Shown here one piece after another: positions 1-8,665 of a stretch of 64,000 nucleotides of DNA. The first letter of the stretch is position 1. Each line of letters starts with the position of its first letter. The translations under genes and the position numbers were made by a program. The DNA comes from Algirhabdus cladophorae (GTDB lineage: Bacteria > Pseudomonadota > Alphaproteobacteria > Rhodobacterales > Rhodobacteraceae), in assembly GCF_044772865.1 (NCBI RefSeq), contig NZ_CP173029.1, positions 3,410,001 through 3,474,000 of the forward strand, written 5' to 3'. The notes below the pieces were generated by a model. That model was not told where the DNA came from and searched no databases. It was given only the letters and a program-made list of their open reading frames with translations.

Positions 1-416
1 CGCAATTCCAGCCAAACGGACAGGGCGTTGACAACGGAGACACCCACGCCGTGAAGACCGCCGGATACTTTGTAAGAATTGCTGTCAAACTTACCGCCAG
101 CATGCAGCTGAGTCATGATGACCTCGGCGGCAGAAACGCCTTCTTCCTCGTGCATACCAACGGGAATGCCACGGCCGTTATCGCTGACCGAAACACTGCT
201 ATCGGCATGGATTGTGACGCTGACATGATCCGCGTGACCAGCCAGAGCCTCATCAATTCCGTTATCGACGACTTCATAGACCATGTGGTGCAAACCGCTA
301 CCATCGTCTGTATCACCGATGTACATTCCAGGGCGCTTGCGCACCGCCTCTAAGCCCTTGAGAACTTTGATAGAATCGGCGCCGTATTCTTCTGGATTTT
401 GGTCTTGGTCGGACAT
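1..416 (-). CDS. gyrB: DNA gyrase subunit B, N-terminal part (cut by window edge)
   Basis: This is the ATPase subunit of the type II topoisomerase that introduces negative supercoils. Only the first 138 codons lie in the window. The protein opens with MSDQDQNPEEYGADSIKVL, followed by the GyrB block RKRPGMYIGDTDDGSGLHHM. The GHKL ATP-binding residues are visible as EVVDNGIDEA (about 48-57) and DNGRGIPVG (about 78-86), and a GGLHGVGVSVVNAL segment follows. The ATG at 416 has an AAAGGCAG ribosome site and a strong promoter at 444-472. It lies downstream of recF on the same strand, as in many bacteria, but a VOC gene and a LysE gene sit in between. Confidence 0.97.
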   Translation of the reverse strand, partial: MSDQDQNPEEYGADSIKVLKGLEAVRKRPGMYIGDTDDGSGLHHMVYEVVDNGIDEALAGHADHVSVTIHADSSVSVSDNGRGIPVGMHEEEGVSAAEVIMTQLHAGGKFDSNSYKVSGGLHGVGVSVVNALSVWLEL

Positions 417-443
417 GCTCTGCCTTTACGCTTAGTTGCGCAA

Positions 444-472
444 AATATACCCTTTTTTCAGAGGTTTGTCAC
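444..472 (-). promoter_or_regulatory. sigma-70 type promoter of gyrB
   Basis: Read on the minus strand there is a -35 GTGACA (467-472) and a -10 TATATT (444-449) separated by exactly 17 bp. The expected start of transcription leaves a leader of about 20 nt before the gyrB ATG. The match is seen directly; promoter activity is inferred. Confidence 0.65.
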
Positions 473-500
473 GCGAATGACCCTATATTTTGTGTTTGCC

Positions 501-1121
501 TTAGGTAAAGCCGATGACGATGCCGACCCCGATCAAAAGCATCCCTGCAGTGATATTCATCCGGCGCAAGGCGTTAGGGGATTTCAGAACGCTACGCACC
601 TTATCCACAGAGGCAGCCAGCATAAGATTGCCCAGCAGCGGCACGATCAAGCTGAGGAAACATATCGCTACAATGTCGAGCCATGTGACCTGTGTCAGAT
701 CAAAAAATCCCGGCAACACGCCCATATAAAAGAGGATCGCTTTGGGATTACCGAGGATCACGACCAAGCCTGCGACAAAGCCTGCCCACATACCCGGACG
801 CGTCAGGCGGCTGTCACTGCCCAGTTCCTTGCCGGCATTGCGGATCAGCAAAATCCCCATGCTCACAAACATCACGACTGCGACCCAGCGCAGCACATCC
901 ATGAACCACGCAAATTCCGACACCAACCAAGTGACGCCCAAGATCGCGAGGAGTGGCCACAGGACGTCGCCCACCACAACGCCCAGTGCCAGTGGCCATG
1001 CGGATCGAAAGCCGCCTGACAACGCACGGGCAAGCAAGGCCACCCAAACGGGCCCAGGGGTTAAGAACAGGATAAACAGAGCCCCTGCATACAGCAGCAA
1101 GTCCCAAGGTGTCGCGGTCAT
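501..1121 (-). CDS. LysE/RhtB family amino-acid exporter
   Basis: This is an inner-membrane protein of 206 aa, the usual length for LysE/RhtB exporters, which push amino acids or related metabolites out of the cell. It has about six hydrophobic segments, the early TPGP motif (about 21-24) within the first helix, and a second helix around LALGVVVGDVLWPLLAILG. The middle GNPKAILFYMGVLPGFFD segment is typical of the family. Its ATG overlaps the stop of the upstream VOC gene by 4 bp, so the two are co-transcribed. The substrate cannot be told from the sequence. Confidence 0.9.
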   Translation of the reverse strand: MTATPWDLLLYAGALFILFLTPGPVWVALLARALSGGFRSAWPLALGVVVGDVLWPLLAILGVTWLVSEFAWFMDVLRWVAVVMFVSMGILLIRNAGKELGSDSRLTRPGMWAGFVAGLVVILGNPKAILFYMGVLPGFFDLTQVTWLDIVAICFLSLIVPLLGNLMLAASVDKVRSVLKSPNALRRMNITAGMLLIGVGIVIGFT

Positions 1122-1534
1122 TTAATTTTACCGTCATCATCCAAGGGCCAGAACGGGTTGAAAGCGAATTCCCAGATATGCCCATCGGGATCCGCGACAT
1201 AGGACGAATACCCGCCCCAAGCCATTTTGTTGGGTTCAGCGACTGCCGTTGCACCGGCTTTGATCGCAGCGGCAAAGGCCAAGTCCACTTCGGCTTCGGT
1301 ATTGTAGTTTTGCGCGATGGTGGTGGAGCCTTTGCCCAGTTCGCTTGCGTCGCGCTTTTGCTCGGCTGCCAGCATGTCCAGCGGGAACAGGCCAAACTTG
1401 GCCCCACCCATGTCAAAGAAAGCGACATTTTCCAGCACTTCTTCGGGCACCCATCCGATGGCCTTGTAGTAAGCGACGCTGCGGGTCAGATCCGCCACGC
1501 CAAGAGTGATCAGATTGATGCGATTGGAGTTCAT
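1118..1534 (-). CDS. VOC (glyoxalase/bleomycin-resistance fold) family protein
   Basis: This small protein of 138 aa has the repeated beta-alpha-beta-beta-beta layout of the vicinal oxygen chelate family. It starts with INLITLGVADLTRSVAYYKAIG and ends with the typical VADPDGHIWEFAFNPFWPLDD, which carries a metal-ligand-type Glu. Members are lyases, dioxygenases or binding proteins, and no substrate can be assigned. It starts 9 bp below the recF stop and overlaps the LysE gene by 4 bp, suggesting a recF-VOC-lysE transcript. Confidence 0.87.
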   Translation of the reverse strand: MNSNRINLITLGVADLTRSVAYYKAIGWVPEEVLENVAFFDMGGAKFGLFPLDMLAAEQKRDASELGKGSTTIAQNYNTEAEVDLAFAAAIKAGATAVAEPNKMAWGGYSSYVADPDGHIWEFAFNPFWPLDDDGKIK

Positions 1535-1543
1535 AGCAAAACC

Positions 1544-2650
1544 TTATGTGTGGGGCGTGACCATTGAAGTACCGTCAGCTTCGGTCACTTCGAAGTAAAG
1601 CGCCCGATCGCCGAGACTGTCAAACAGATGTGTCTCGGTTCCGGTCATCCATGCCTGCGCACCCAGCGCCGAGATCTCATCATAAAGGGCCGCACGACGG
1701 TTTGCATCCAGATGGGCAGCAACCTCGTCCAGCAAAAGGATCGGAGGCATACCAAGGGTGGCCTTGAGCGCCCGCGCATTGGCAAGGATCAAAGAGATCA
1801 ACAGCGCCTTTTGTTCGCCTGTGGAACATAGCTTGGCTGGCACGTCCTTAGCCCTGTAGACCGCATCCAGATCGGTGCGGTGTGGGCCGGTTAGTGTGCG
1901 GCCTGCGCGCATGTCCGCATCCCTACCATCCCGCAACGCCTGTGCCAGATCGTCGGCTTGGTCACTGTCATGGTCATTGGCAGATATCAGCGCCAAGTCA
2001 GCGTTGGGAAATTCGGTTTGCACATCTTTTTGGGCGTCGACCAAATGATCCAGCGCCATATTGCGGTTCGCCGTGATCGCAGCCCCGGCTGTAGCCATCT
2101 GATCCTCAAGGGCGCGATACCATGAGGCATCGGTGATCCCATCCTTGAGCAGGCGATTGCGCTGGCGCATGGCCTTTTCATAGGTCAAAGCAACCTCCGC
2201 ATGACGTGGCTCAAAACTGAGGGTCATGCGGTCCATAAAGCGCCGTCGCCCATCAGCGCCCTCGATCCAAAGACGGTCCATTGAGGGCACCAGCCACAGC
2301 ACACGCGCAATACGCCCCAGCATGATCTGTGAGGCCGGTTTGCTGTCGATGCGCACAGTCCGCGCGGCATTGGCTTGGGATGTGGTCTCAACCTCGTGGG
2401 TTTGACCCAGCGAAGTGAGCACGCTTGAGATTTTCCATCCCAGATCCTCTGGACGCTTGGCCATGTCGCTGGCCGCTGCATTGCGCAGGCCGCGCCCCGG
2501 CGAGATCAGCGAGACAGCCTCAAGAATATTGGTTTTACCAGCTCCATTGGGCCCAAAAAGAGCAACAGGGCGCGCATCAACATCCAAAAGAGCCGATTTA
2601 TGCGACCGAAAATGCGCAAGTTTAAGTTGGGATAGCGCCAGTTGTGTCAC
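1544..2650 (-). CDS. recF: DNA replication and repair protein RecF
   Basis: RecF is an SMC-like ATPase that helps load RecA at gaps together with RecO and RecR. The 368 aa length fits the family. The Walker A motif FGPNGAGKTN lies at about 32-41, the family segment LTGPHRTDLD sits near the C-terminal third, and the Walker B PILLLDEVAAHLD follows. It begins 21 bp downstream of dnaN on the same strand, the classic dnaA-dnaN-recF order. Confidence 0.97.
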   Translation of the reverse strand: MTQLALSQLKLAHFRSHKSALLDVDARPVALFGPNGAGKTNILEAVSLISPGRGLRNAAASDMAKRPEDLGWKISSVLTSLGQTHEVETTSQANAARTVRIDSKPASQIMLGRIARVLWLVPSMDRLWIEGADGRRRFMDRMTLSFEPRHAEVALTYEKAMRQRNRLLKDGITDASWYRALEDQMATAGAAITANRNMALDHLVDAQKDVQTEFPNADLALISANDHDSDQADDLAQALRDGRDADMRAGRTLTGPHRTDLDAVYRAKDVPAKLCSTGEQKALLISLILANARALKATLGMPPILLLDEVAAHLDANRRAALYDEISALGAQAWMTGTETHLFDSLGDRALYFEVTEADGTSMVTPHT

Positions 2651-2671
2651 ACCGCGCCCCTTTGGACTGCC

Positions 2672-3790
2672 TTAGACGCGCATCGGCATGACGACATAAA
2701 CCGCCGAGGTGTCGTTGCCTTCTTGCATCAAGGTTGGATCACCTGCGGAATTGAACAAGAACACAGCGTTTTCGCGGTCCACTTGGCTGGCGATTTCCAA
2801 AAGGTACTTGGCGTTGAATCCAATCTCGAGATTTTCGTCACTGTAGGCCACGGCCAGTTCTTCTTCGGCAGCACCGCTGTCCGGCGCGTTGACCGATAGG
2901 GTCAGTTTGTCTTCTTCCAACGATAGTTTGACTGCGCGAGAGCGTTCCGAGGAAACAGTCGCCACACGGTCCACAGCCTTAGCAAAGTCCGACGCATCCA
3001 CCTCAAGCTTGCGGGTGTTGCCCTGCGGGATGACGCGTGTGTAATCCGGGAAGGTTCCGTCGATCACTTTGGATGTCAGTGTGATGTTCTCAGTTGCAAA
3101 GCGAACTTTGGTTTCAGAAACAGACACGGCGATTTTTGCATCGTCATCATCCAGAAGCTTGCGCAATTCACCGACGGTTTTGCGCGGCACGATCACACCG
3201 GGCATATCACTGGCCCCATCGGGCAGGTCTGCATCAATACGTGCCAAGCGGTGGCCGTCTGTCGCGACACAGCGCAGGTTTTGACTGCCTGCACCATCTG
3301 CGATGTGCATATAGACGCCGTTTAGGTAATAGCGGGTTTCCTCGGTGGATATGGCGAATTTCGATTTGTCGAACAAGCGACGCAAAACCGGTGCATCGGC
3401 AGCAAAGTTCGCACTGTATTCGGAATTGGCCATGACGGGAAAATCTTCTTTAGGAAGCGTGGCCAAGTTAAAATTCGAACGCCCAGCCTCAACCGTCAGA
3501 CGTCCAGCCGCACTGTCATCTGTAAGGGTCACGAGGGCCCCATCGGGCAGTTTGCGGACGATTTCGTGCAGGGTTACGGCAGAGACTGTCGTCGCCCCCG
3601 CCCGTTCGACCTGCGCCAGTGTTTTGTCGACAACTTCGATGTCCAAATCCGTGGCGCGGAATTGAACATTCTCGCCCTCAGCTTCTATCAGCACATTGGC
3701 CAAGATCGGGATCGTGTTGCGACGCTCTACGACGGATTGGGCTTGCGCCACGGCCTTGAGCAGCATTGCCCGTTCGATACTGAATTTCAT
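2672..3790 (-). CDS. dnaN: DNA polymerase III beta subunit (sliding clamp)
   Basis: This is the ring-shaped clamp that tethers polymerase III to DNA. With a start at MKFSIERAMLLKAVAQAQ the protein is 372 aa, the standard length, with three clamp folds and the usual C-terminus YVVMPMRV. An in-frame upstream start at 3820 would add ten residues with no family match, so the ATG at 3790 is preferred; an AGGAGTCCTGGGGC stretch precedes it. The gap to dnaA (3791-3899) shows no terminator, so read-through from dnaA is likely. Confidence 0.97.
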   Translation of the reverse strand: MKFSIERAMLLKAVAQAQSVVERRNTIPILANVLIEAEGENVQFRATDLDIEVVDKTLAQVERAGATTVSAVTLHEIVRKLPDGALVTLTDDSAAGRLTVEAGRSNFNLATLPKEDFPVMANSEYSANFAADAPVLRRLFDKSKFAISTEETRYYLNGVYMHIADGAGSQNLRCVATDGHRLARIDADLPDGASDMPGVIVPRKTVGELRKLLDDDDAKIAVSVSETKVRFATENITLTSKVIDGTFPDYTRVIPQGNTRKLEVDASDFAKAVDRVATVSSERSRAVKLSLEEDKLTLSVNAPDSGAAEEELAVAYSDENLEIGFNAKYLLEIASQVDRENAVFLFNSAGDPTLMQEGNDTSAVYVVMPMRV

Positions 3791-3899
3791 GCCCCAGGAC
3801 TCCTTGCGCAAAAACCCCAAAGATGCGGAACACCCGGGACCGCGAGGTTACCCAATTTCAGGGCAGGCTCAAGCGATATTTACCTGTATTTGAGGTTAA

Positions 3900-5249
3900 T
3901 CAGCCTTCAAGCGAACGGCGCAAAAGTTCCAAATCGTCTGCAATTTGGGCATCTTTGTGCATCAGGTCTTCGATGCGGCGCACACCGTGCATAACCGTGG
4001 TGTGATCACGACCCCCAAAACAGCGCCCAATCTCGGGCAAAGAGCGTCGTGTTAGTTGCTTGGCCAGATACATTGCCACCTGCCGGGGCCGGGCAAAAGT
4101 ACGCAAGCGCTTGGGCCCAATCATATCGGACAGGCGGATCGCATAATGTTCAGACACCTTGCGCTGGATTTCCTCGACCGAGATTTTGCGATCGTTATCG
4201 CGCAGGATATCGGCAAGACAGTCTTGGGCCAACTCAATGCTGATTTCGCGCCCAACTAGGGAAGCAAAGGCGAAAAGCCGCGTCAAAGCGCCTTCCAAGA
4301 CGCGAACATTCTTGGAAATGCGGTGGGCCAAGAATTCCAAAACACCGTCTGTCATAGTCACGTCGGGATATTGCGATTGATGCTTGCCAACTTTGGTTTG
4401 CAAAATTCCCAGTCGCAATTCGTAATCTGTCGGATGAATATCGACCACCAGCCCGCACTGCATGCGCGAGGCAATTCTGTCTTCAAGATCCCGGATATCC
4501 GAAGGTGCACGATCTGCAGAAATGATGATCTGTTTATGAGCACTGACCAAAGCATTGAAGGTGTGAAAGAACTCTTCCTGAGTGGAGTCTTTGCCTGCAA
4601 TGAATTGAACATCGTCCACGATCAGCACATCAACGGACCGGAACATTTCCTTGAAATCCATCATCTTGCGCACACGAAGCGCTTGAATAAAGCGATACAT
4701 GAACTGTTCCGCCGACAGATAAAGGATGTTCAGATCCGGTCTGTTGTCCATGAGTTCATTTGCGATGGCATGCATCAAATGGGTTTTGCCCAGTCCCACG
4801 CCGCCATGTAAAAAGAGCGGGTTAAAGGTAACCTCACCGCCTTGGGCGACCCGTTTGGACGCGGCATGGGCCAATTCGTTGGGTTTGCCTACAACAAAGC
4901 GATCAAAGGAAAAGTTTGGATCCAAAGGGGCCCCAGCGATATCGCCTTCTTTGTCTTTGGCAGGTGTTTCAACTTTCGGCTCGACCTTAGCCGGCGCTGC
5001 AGCGGGTGCTGTTTGCTGGGTGGTGAACTGTAACCGCGAGACGTTGGTACCCGCACGTGCCAACTGATGCACGATCAGATCGCTGTAGTTCTGGTTGACA
5101 TAATTGCCGATGAAATTGGTTGGAACAGAGAAATCAGCGATGCCATCTGCAACGCCATTCATTTGCAGAGGTTTGATCCAGGTCTGGTAATTGTTCTTGC
5201 CAATTGACTGTTCCAGACTGCCTTGGATTTCGACCCATGCGTTGTTCAT
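3900..5249 (-). CDS. dnaA: Chromosomal replication initiator protein DnaA
   Basis: DnaA is the AAA+ initiator that melts the origin. The start at MNNAWVEIQG gives 449 aa. Domain I is at about 1-75, an Ala/Pro linker at about 80-110, the Walker A GGVGLGKTHL at about 149-158 and the Walker B VDVLIVDDVQF near 210. The C-terminal helix-turn-helix carries the DnaA signature GGRDHTTVMHG. A longer in-frame reading to 5366 adds sequence unlike DnaA. The long palindromic leader upstream (5250-5760) contains no consensus DnaA box that I can see. Confidence 0.98.
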   Translation of the reverse strand: MNNAWVEIQGSLEQSIGKNNYQTWIKPLQMNGVADGIADFSVPTNFIGNYVNQNYSDLIVHQLARAGTNVSRLQFTTQQTAPAAAPAKVEPKVETPAKDKEGDIAGAPLDPNFSFDRFVVGKPNELAHAASKRVAQGGEVTFNPLFLHGGVGLGKTHLMHAIANELMDNRPDLNILYLSAEQFMYRFIQALRVRKMMDFKEMFRSVDVLIVDDVQFIAGKDSTQEEFFHTFNALVSAHKQIIISADRAPSDIRDLEDRIASRMQCGLVVDIHPTDYELRLGILQTKVGKHQSQYPDVTMTDGVLEFLAHRISKNVRVLEGALTRLFAFASLVGREISIELAQDCLADILRDNDRKISVEEIQRKVSEHYAIRLSDMIGPKRLRTFARPRQVAMYLAKQLTRRSLPEIGRCFGGRDHTTVMHGVRRIEDLMHKDAQIADDLELLRRSLEG

Positions 5250-5328
5250 TTTCTTCACTCTCTTGCCACACAATTTTTCGCTCGCGGGCCTGCCAGACCC
5301 GGGTTCAGCAAAACACAGCGTCTGGGAT

Positions 5329-5381
5329 CGCTGCATGAACCATGCAGCGCCACCGACGATAGGCAAGGCACCAATTGGTGC
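5329..5381. repeat. Pair of palindromes in the dnaA leader
   Basis: CGCTGCATG and CATGCAGCG form a 9-bp inverted repeat with an AAC loop at 5329-5349. GCACCAATTGGTGC is a perfect 14-bp palindrome at 5368-5381. Both lie 80-135 bp before the dnaA start. They could be operator sites or RNA hairpins; no function is shown. Confidence 0.55.
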
Positions 5382-5704
5382 TTGAGGATATCCTGTGACA
5401 GGCCGTCCCGCTGTCCCCGCGGTTGGGCAACCTCAACATGTTCGAACCAATGACCCGACATGTTTTGTTTTTCTTGGCATCGGCAAAAGTTGAAAGTGAT
5501 CAACCTTTGGACGCTATAGATGTCGCAGTTTTGTCCCCCCAGACAAAGTGAATCGCTTGGGTATATTGCGCAGCCAAGCAGGGCCTTTCAACACAACTTC
5601 GATCTTGACTCGGGGTGTTGGTCAAAAGAATCTCTTTTGCAAAAAATGAGACTTTTGGGCTGGCACTGTAACCCTGCAAAATCGCTGGAAAATAAGGTGC
5701 AAAA

Positions 5705-5750
5705 AGCAAAAAGGGCACCTCGGATGAGATGCCCTAAAATTTTTAATCAG
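5705..5750 (-). terminator. Rho-independent terminator of rpsT
   Basis: On the minus strand AGGGCA pairs with TGCCCT across an inner CTC/GAG stem, and a TTTTGCTTTTTGC tract follows. It lies 11-56 bp past the rpsT stop. Confidence 0.8.
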
Positions 5751-5760
5751 CGTGTTGAGC

Positions 5761-6024
5761 TTAAGCGATTGCTTTCACCCGCGACGACAATCGCGATATT
5801 TTTCGCGCAACTGTGTTCTTGTGGTAGACGCCTTTTGTGACACCACGCATCAGTTCTGGCTGAGCTTCGCGCAGAGCGCTGGTCGCTGCTGTTTTGTCGC
5901 CAGATTCGATGGCTTCTTCTACCTTGCGGAGAAAAGTCCGGATACGCGAACGGCGTGCTTTGTTTACTTGGAAACGGGCTTCGTTTTGACGGGCGCGTTT
6001 TTTAGCTTGTGGCGTGTTTGCCAT
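5761..6024 (-). CDS. rpsT: 30S ribosomal protein S20
   Basis: This small basic protein of 87 aa binds 16S rRNA in the 30S subunit. The start MANTPQAKKRARQNEARFQVNK and the later helical segment with GVTKGVYHKNTVARKISRL are diagnostic. It has its own promoter (6070-6098) and terminator (5705-5750), so it is a single-gene transcript upstream of dnaA, as in other Rhodobacterales. Confidence 0.98.
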   Translation of the reverse strand: MANTPQAKKRARQNEARFQVNKARRSRIRTFLRKVEEAIESGDKTAATSALREAQPELMRGVTKGVYHKNTVARKISRLSSRVKAIA

Positions 6025-6069
6025 GGATCATCGTCCCCTTCGTGGGTGCGGTTACAACTTGAATGCGCG

Positions 6070-6098
6070 TCTTTAGGCCCGACTCGTTTTTAAGTCAA
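6070..6098 (-). promoter_or_regulatory. sigma-70 type promoter of rpsT
   Basis: On the minus strand there is a -35 TTGACT (6093-6098), a 17-bp spacer and a -10 TAAAGA (6070-6075). It lies about 45-75 bp before the rpsT ATG. A GAAGGGG ribosome site precedes the start. Confidence 0.7.
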
Positions 6099-6132
6099 CC
6101 TGTCGGCTGCCTCTTTTTACGCACATAGCGAA

Positions 6133-6909
6133 TTACTTATCGCGAAATTGGGCCTCGCGCTTTTCTACGAATGCGGCCATGCCTTCGCTTTGGTCCTCTG
6201 TGGCAAACAAAGAATGAAACAGACGGCGCTCGAAAATGAGGCCCTGGGACAGGCTCATTTCCTCGGCTTGGTCTACGGCTTCTTTGATTGCTGAGGCTGC
6301 AATCATCGACTTCTCTGTAATCTTGTCTGCCGCGGCCATTGTCTCGTCCATCAGCTTTTTGGCGGGGACAACGCGGCTGACAAGGCCTGAACGTTCGGCT
6401 TCTTCGGCATCCATAAATCGGCCCGTCAAATGCATGTCCATTGATTTTGACTTACCCACCAAACGGGTCAACCGTTGCGAGCCCCCCATGCCAGCCATCA
6501 CGCCCAGATTAATCTCGGGTTGGCCAAACTTGGCTGTATCTGCTGCGATGATGAAATCACACATCATCGCCAGTTCGCATCCACCGCCCAGTGCGTAGCC
6601 TGCAACAGCTGCGATGATTGGCTTGCGGCACCGATTGATCGCTGCGGCCTCATCAACAAAGAAGTTCTTTGTGTAGACATCCGCAAAGCTTTGCTCGGCC
6701 ATCTCCGAGATGTCGGCACCTGCCGCAAAAGCCTTTTCGTTGCCAGTGATGACGATGCAGCGCACTTTGTCGTTTGCATCAGCCTCGCCAACCGCTTGGG
6801 CGAGTTCCCCCAACAACTGCTGGCTGAGGGCGTTGAGTTGCTTTGGCCGGTTCAACCGCAAGACTGCGATGTGATCCGAAATCTCTACAACGATGGTTTC
6901 AAATGCCAT
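6133..6909 (-). CDS. Enoyl-CoA hydratase
   Basis: This crotonase-fold enzyme of 258 aa hydrates 2-enoyl-CoA in beta-oxidation. The first oxyanion-hole stretch AFAAGADISEMAE and the second ALGGGCELAMMCDF are present, as is GQPEINLGVMAGMGGSQRL, which holds the catalytic Glu. The C-terminus (GMAAFVEKREAQFRDK) matches short-chain enoyl-CoA hydratases. It stands alone between rpsT and mutM on the minus strand. Confidence 0.94.
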   Translation of the reverse strand: MAFETIVVEISDHIAVLRLNRPKQLNALSQQLLGELAQAVGEADANDKVRCIVITGNEKAFAAGADISEMAEQSFADVYTKNFFVDEAAAINRCRKPIIAAVAGYALGGGCELAMMCDFIIAADTAKFGQPEINLGVMAGMGGSQRLTRLVGKSKSMDMHLTGRFMDAEEAERSGLVSRVVPAKKLMDETMAAADKITEKSMIAASAIKEAVDQAEEMSLSQGLIFERRLFHSLFATEDQSEGMAAFVEKREAQFRDK

Positions 6910-6973
6910 GAATGCAGGCCCTGATTGTTATCCGTGACGTTGGGCCTAACCTAAGAAATGCAACCCTATCAAG

Positions 6974-7825
6974 TTATCTTTGGCATTGCGCACAATAGAA
7001 AGTTGAGCGGCCCGATTGAACGATTCGCGAAATAGTTCCATTGCAGTTCTCTGTTCTACAGGGGTTATCCTCTTGATCATAAACCCGAAAACTGTGTTGG
7101 AAATACCCCAACTCTCCGTCAGCTTGCCTGTAGTCGCGCAGGGATGACCCCCCTGCTTCGATGGCTTCTTGCAACACGTCGCGGATAATCGGCACCAAAG
7201 ACGCTACGCGTTTTGCCGAAATTTTAGCCGCTTTGCGGGTTGGAGCGATTCCAGCGCGGTGCAAAACTTCACACACATAGATGTTGCCCAAGCCTGCCAC
7301 CAGTTTCTGATCCAACAACGCGGTTTTGATCGGACTCATCCGCGTTTTTAGCTTGTCGATGAGATACGCGTCGTCGAATTGATTGCCCAAAGGTTCGGGA
7401 CCTATGTCCTTTATCAACCAATGGGTTTCGACATCTGGTGTGGCAGCCATGTCGATGTGACCAAACCGACGGGCATCGTTGAACACAACTTGGGCACCAT
7501 TCCCCAACTCTAGCTTTACATGATCGTGCTTTTGAGCAACCGGATGATCGACGTAAAACTCGCCCAATTGCACGCCGGACACCATCATCCGACCGGACAT
7601 CCCCAAATGAATAATGGCAGTTTCGCCACTGCTGAGATCGGCAAGGATGTATTTCGATCGTCGGCGGAGGCCCAAAACAGTCTTGCCTGATAAACGATCC
7701 GCCATATTTTCAGGAAATTTCCAGCGTAAATCGGGACGATTCACATGGGCTTTGGTGATCACTTGCCCGTCCATTGCGGGGATCAAACCGCGACGAACGG
7801 TCTCGACCTCTGGTAATTCGGGCAT
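6974..7825 (-). CDS. mutM: Formamidopyrimidine-DNA glycosylase (Fpg)
   Basis: This bifunctional glycosylase/AP lyase removes 8-oxoguanine and ring-opened purines. The ATG at 7825 exposes the catalytic N-terminus PELPEVETVRRGL after Met removal. The protein is 283 aa and ends with the zinc finger CRTENCNGTISRIVQSGR followed by the second pair in FYCAQCQR. The in-frame extension to 7939 would bury the catalytic proline and is rejected. It is divergent from ubiE with an 86-bp gap. Confidence 0.97.
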   Translation of the reverse strand: MPELPEVETVRRGLIPAMDGQVITKAHVNRPDLRWKFPENMADRLSGKTVLGLRRRSKYILADLSSGETAIIHLGMSGRMMVSGVQLGEFYVDHPVAQKHDHVKLELGNGAQVVFNDARRFGHIDMAATPDVETHWLIKDIGPEPLGNQFDDAYLIDKLKTRMSPIKTALLDQKLVAGLGNIYVCEVLHRAGIAPTRKAAKISAKRVASLVPIIRDVLQEAIEAGGSSLRDYRQADGELGYFQHSFRVYDQEDNPCRTENCNGTISRIVQSGRSTFYCAQCQR

Positions 7826-7854
7826 CAGATGCTTCCTTATGACAGGGGGACGCA

Positions 7855-7882
7855 TTGTGTGCCCCGCTTGAGGCACTATAAC
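7855..7882 (+). promoter_or_regulatory. Candidate promoter of ubiE-ubiB
   Basis: TTGTGT (7855-7860), a 16-bp spacer and TATAAC (7877-7882) lie 30 bp before the ubiE start, in the mutM-ubiE divergent gap. The -10 is good, the -35 is moderate. Confidence 0.5.
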
Positions 7883-7911
7883 AAGTGTCAGATTGAAGGA
7901 CGACAAGCCCC

Positions 7912-8664
7912 ATGACGCAAGAACCTGAAAAAACCACACATTTTGGATTTGAAACCGTGGCTGAAGAGGCCAAAGCAGGTCGCGTGCAGGGCGTGTTTAC
8001 CAGCGTTGCCACCAAATACGACATTATGAACGACGCGATGTCGATGGGCATCCACCGTATTTGGAAAGATGCAATGATGGATTGGTTGGCCCCCCGGCCC
8101 AATCAGGCTTTGTTGGATGTAGCAGGCGGTACGGGCGATATTGCGTTTCGGTTTCTGGAACGTGCGGGATCTGGCCATGCAACGGTGGTTGATATCACTG
8201 AGCCGATGCTGGTTGAGGGCCGCAAACGCGCCGAAGCAGATCAGATGGCTGATAGTCTGGATTGGGTTGTGGGCGATGCCATGTCGCTGCCTTTTGAGGA
8301 CAACAGCTTTGACGTTTATACGATCTCGCTGGGCATTCGGAATGTCACCCGCCCCCAAGATGCGCTGAACGAAGCCTACCGCGTTCTGCGGCCCGGTGGG
8401 CGTTTGATGGTTCTGGAATTTAGCCAACTGCCAAACGAATTGATGCAGAAGGCTTACGATCTTTACAGTTTCAACGTTATCCCTCCGATGGGCAAAATGA
8501 TCACTGGGGATCGTGACAGCTATCAGTATCTGGTGGAATCTATCCGGCAATTTCCCGATCAGGAAACATTCCTTGGCATGGTGCGCAAAGCGGGTTTTGA
8601 CAATGCAAAATACCGCAATATGACCATGGGCGTTGTGGCCCTTCATTCCGGTTGGAAGTTGTAG
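7912..8664 (+). CDS. ubiE: Demethylmenaquinone/2-polyprenyl-benzoquinol C-methyltransferase UbiE
   Basis: This class I SAM methyltransferase of 250 aa acts in ubiquinone (and, where present, menaquinone) synthesis. The SAM motif LLDVAGGTGDIAFRFLE is clear. The UbiE segments KYDIMNDAMSMGIHRIWK and YLVESIRQFPDQETFLGMV are present. ubiB follows after one base, so both belong to one ubiquinone operon. Confidence 0.97.
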   Translation: MTQEPEKTTHFGFETVAEEAKAGRVQGVFTSVATKYDIMNDAMSMGIHRIWKDAMMDWLAPRPNQALLDVAGGTGDIAFRFLERAGSGHATVVDITEPMLVEGRKRAEADQMADSLDWVVGDAMSLPFEDNSFDVYTISLGIRNVTRPQDALNEAYRVLRPGGRLMVLEFSQLPNELMQKAYDLYSFNVIPPMGKMITGDRDSYQYLVESIRQFPDQETFLGMVRKAGFDNAKYRNMTMGVVALHSGWKL

Positions 8665-8665
8665 C

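Larger units (their letters stand above)
5250..5760. other. Long non-coding region between rpsT and dnaA (dnaA leader)
   Basis: This stretch of about 510 bp holds no convincing gene. It contains the rpsT terminator at the rpsT end and three short palindromes close to dnaA: 5329-5349 (9-bp arms, 3-nt loop), 5368-5381 (14-bp perfect) and 5385-5394 (10-bp perfect). Two GANTC sites are present. I found no cluster of TTATCCACA-like DnaA boxes, so there is no direct support for oriC here. Two overlapping short ORFs (72 and 82 codons) look like chance. Confidence 0.6.

Noticed and set aside
601..609. Exact DnaA-box sequence TTATCCACA
   Set aside because: It is a single copy inside the LysE coding region, with no further boxes or AT-rich stretch nearby, so it is probably chance.
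399..1019. Long ORF of 206 codons opposite the LysE gene
   Set aside because: It is an antisense reading of a clear membrane protein and is rich in His, Gln and Asp, as expected from the reverse frame.
5255..5718. Two short minus-strand ORFs (82 and 72 codons) in the dnaA leader
   Set aside because: They have no ribosome site, an unusual residue mix rich in Cys, Trp and Arg, and no family likeness.
5250..5760. Possible replication origin upstream of dnaA
   Set aside because: No DnaA-box cluster or AT-rich unwinding stretch was found. Palindromes alone do not support oriC, and gene order near dnaA is not proof in this group.
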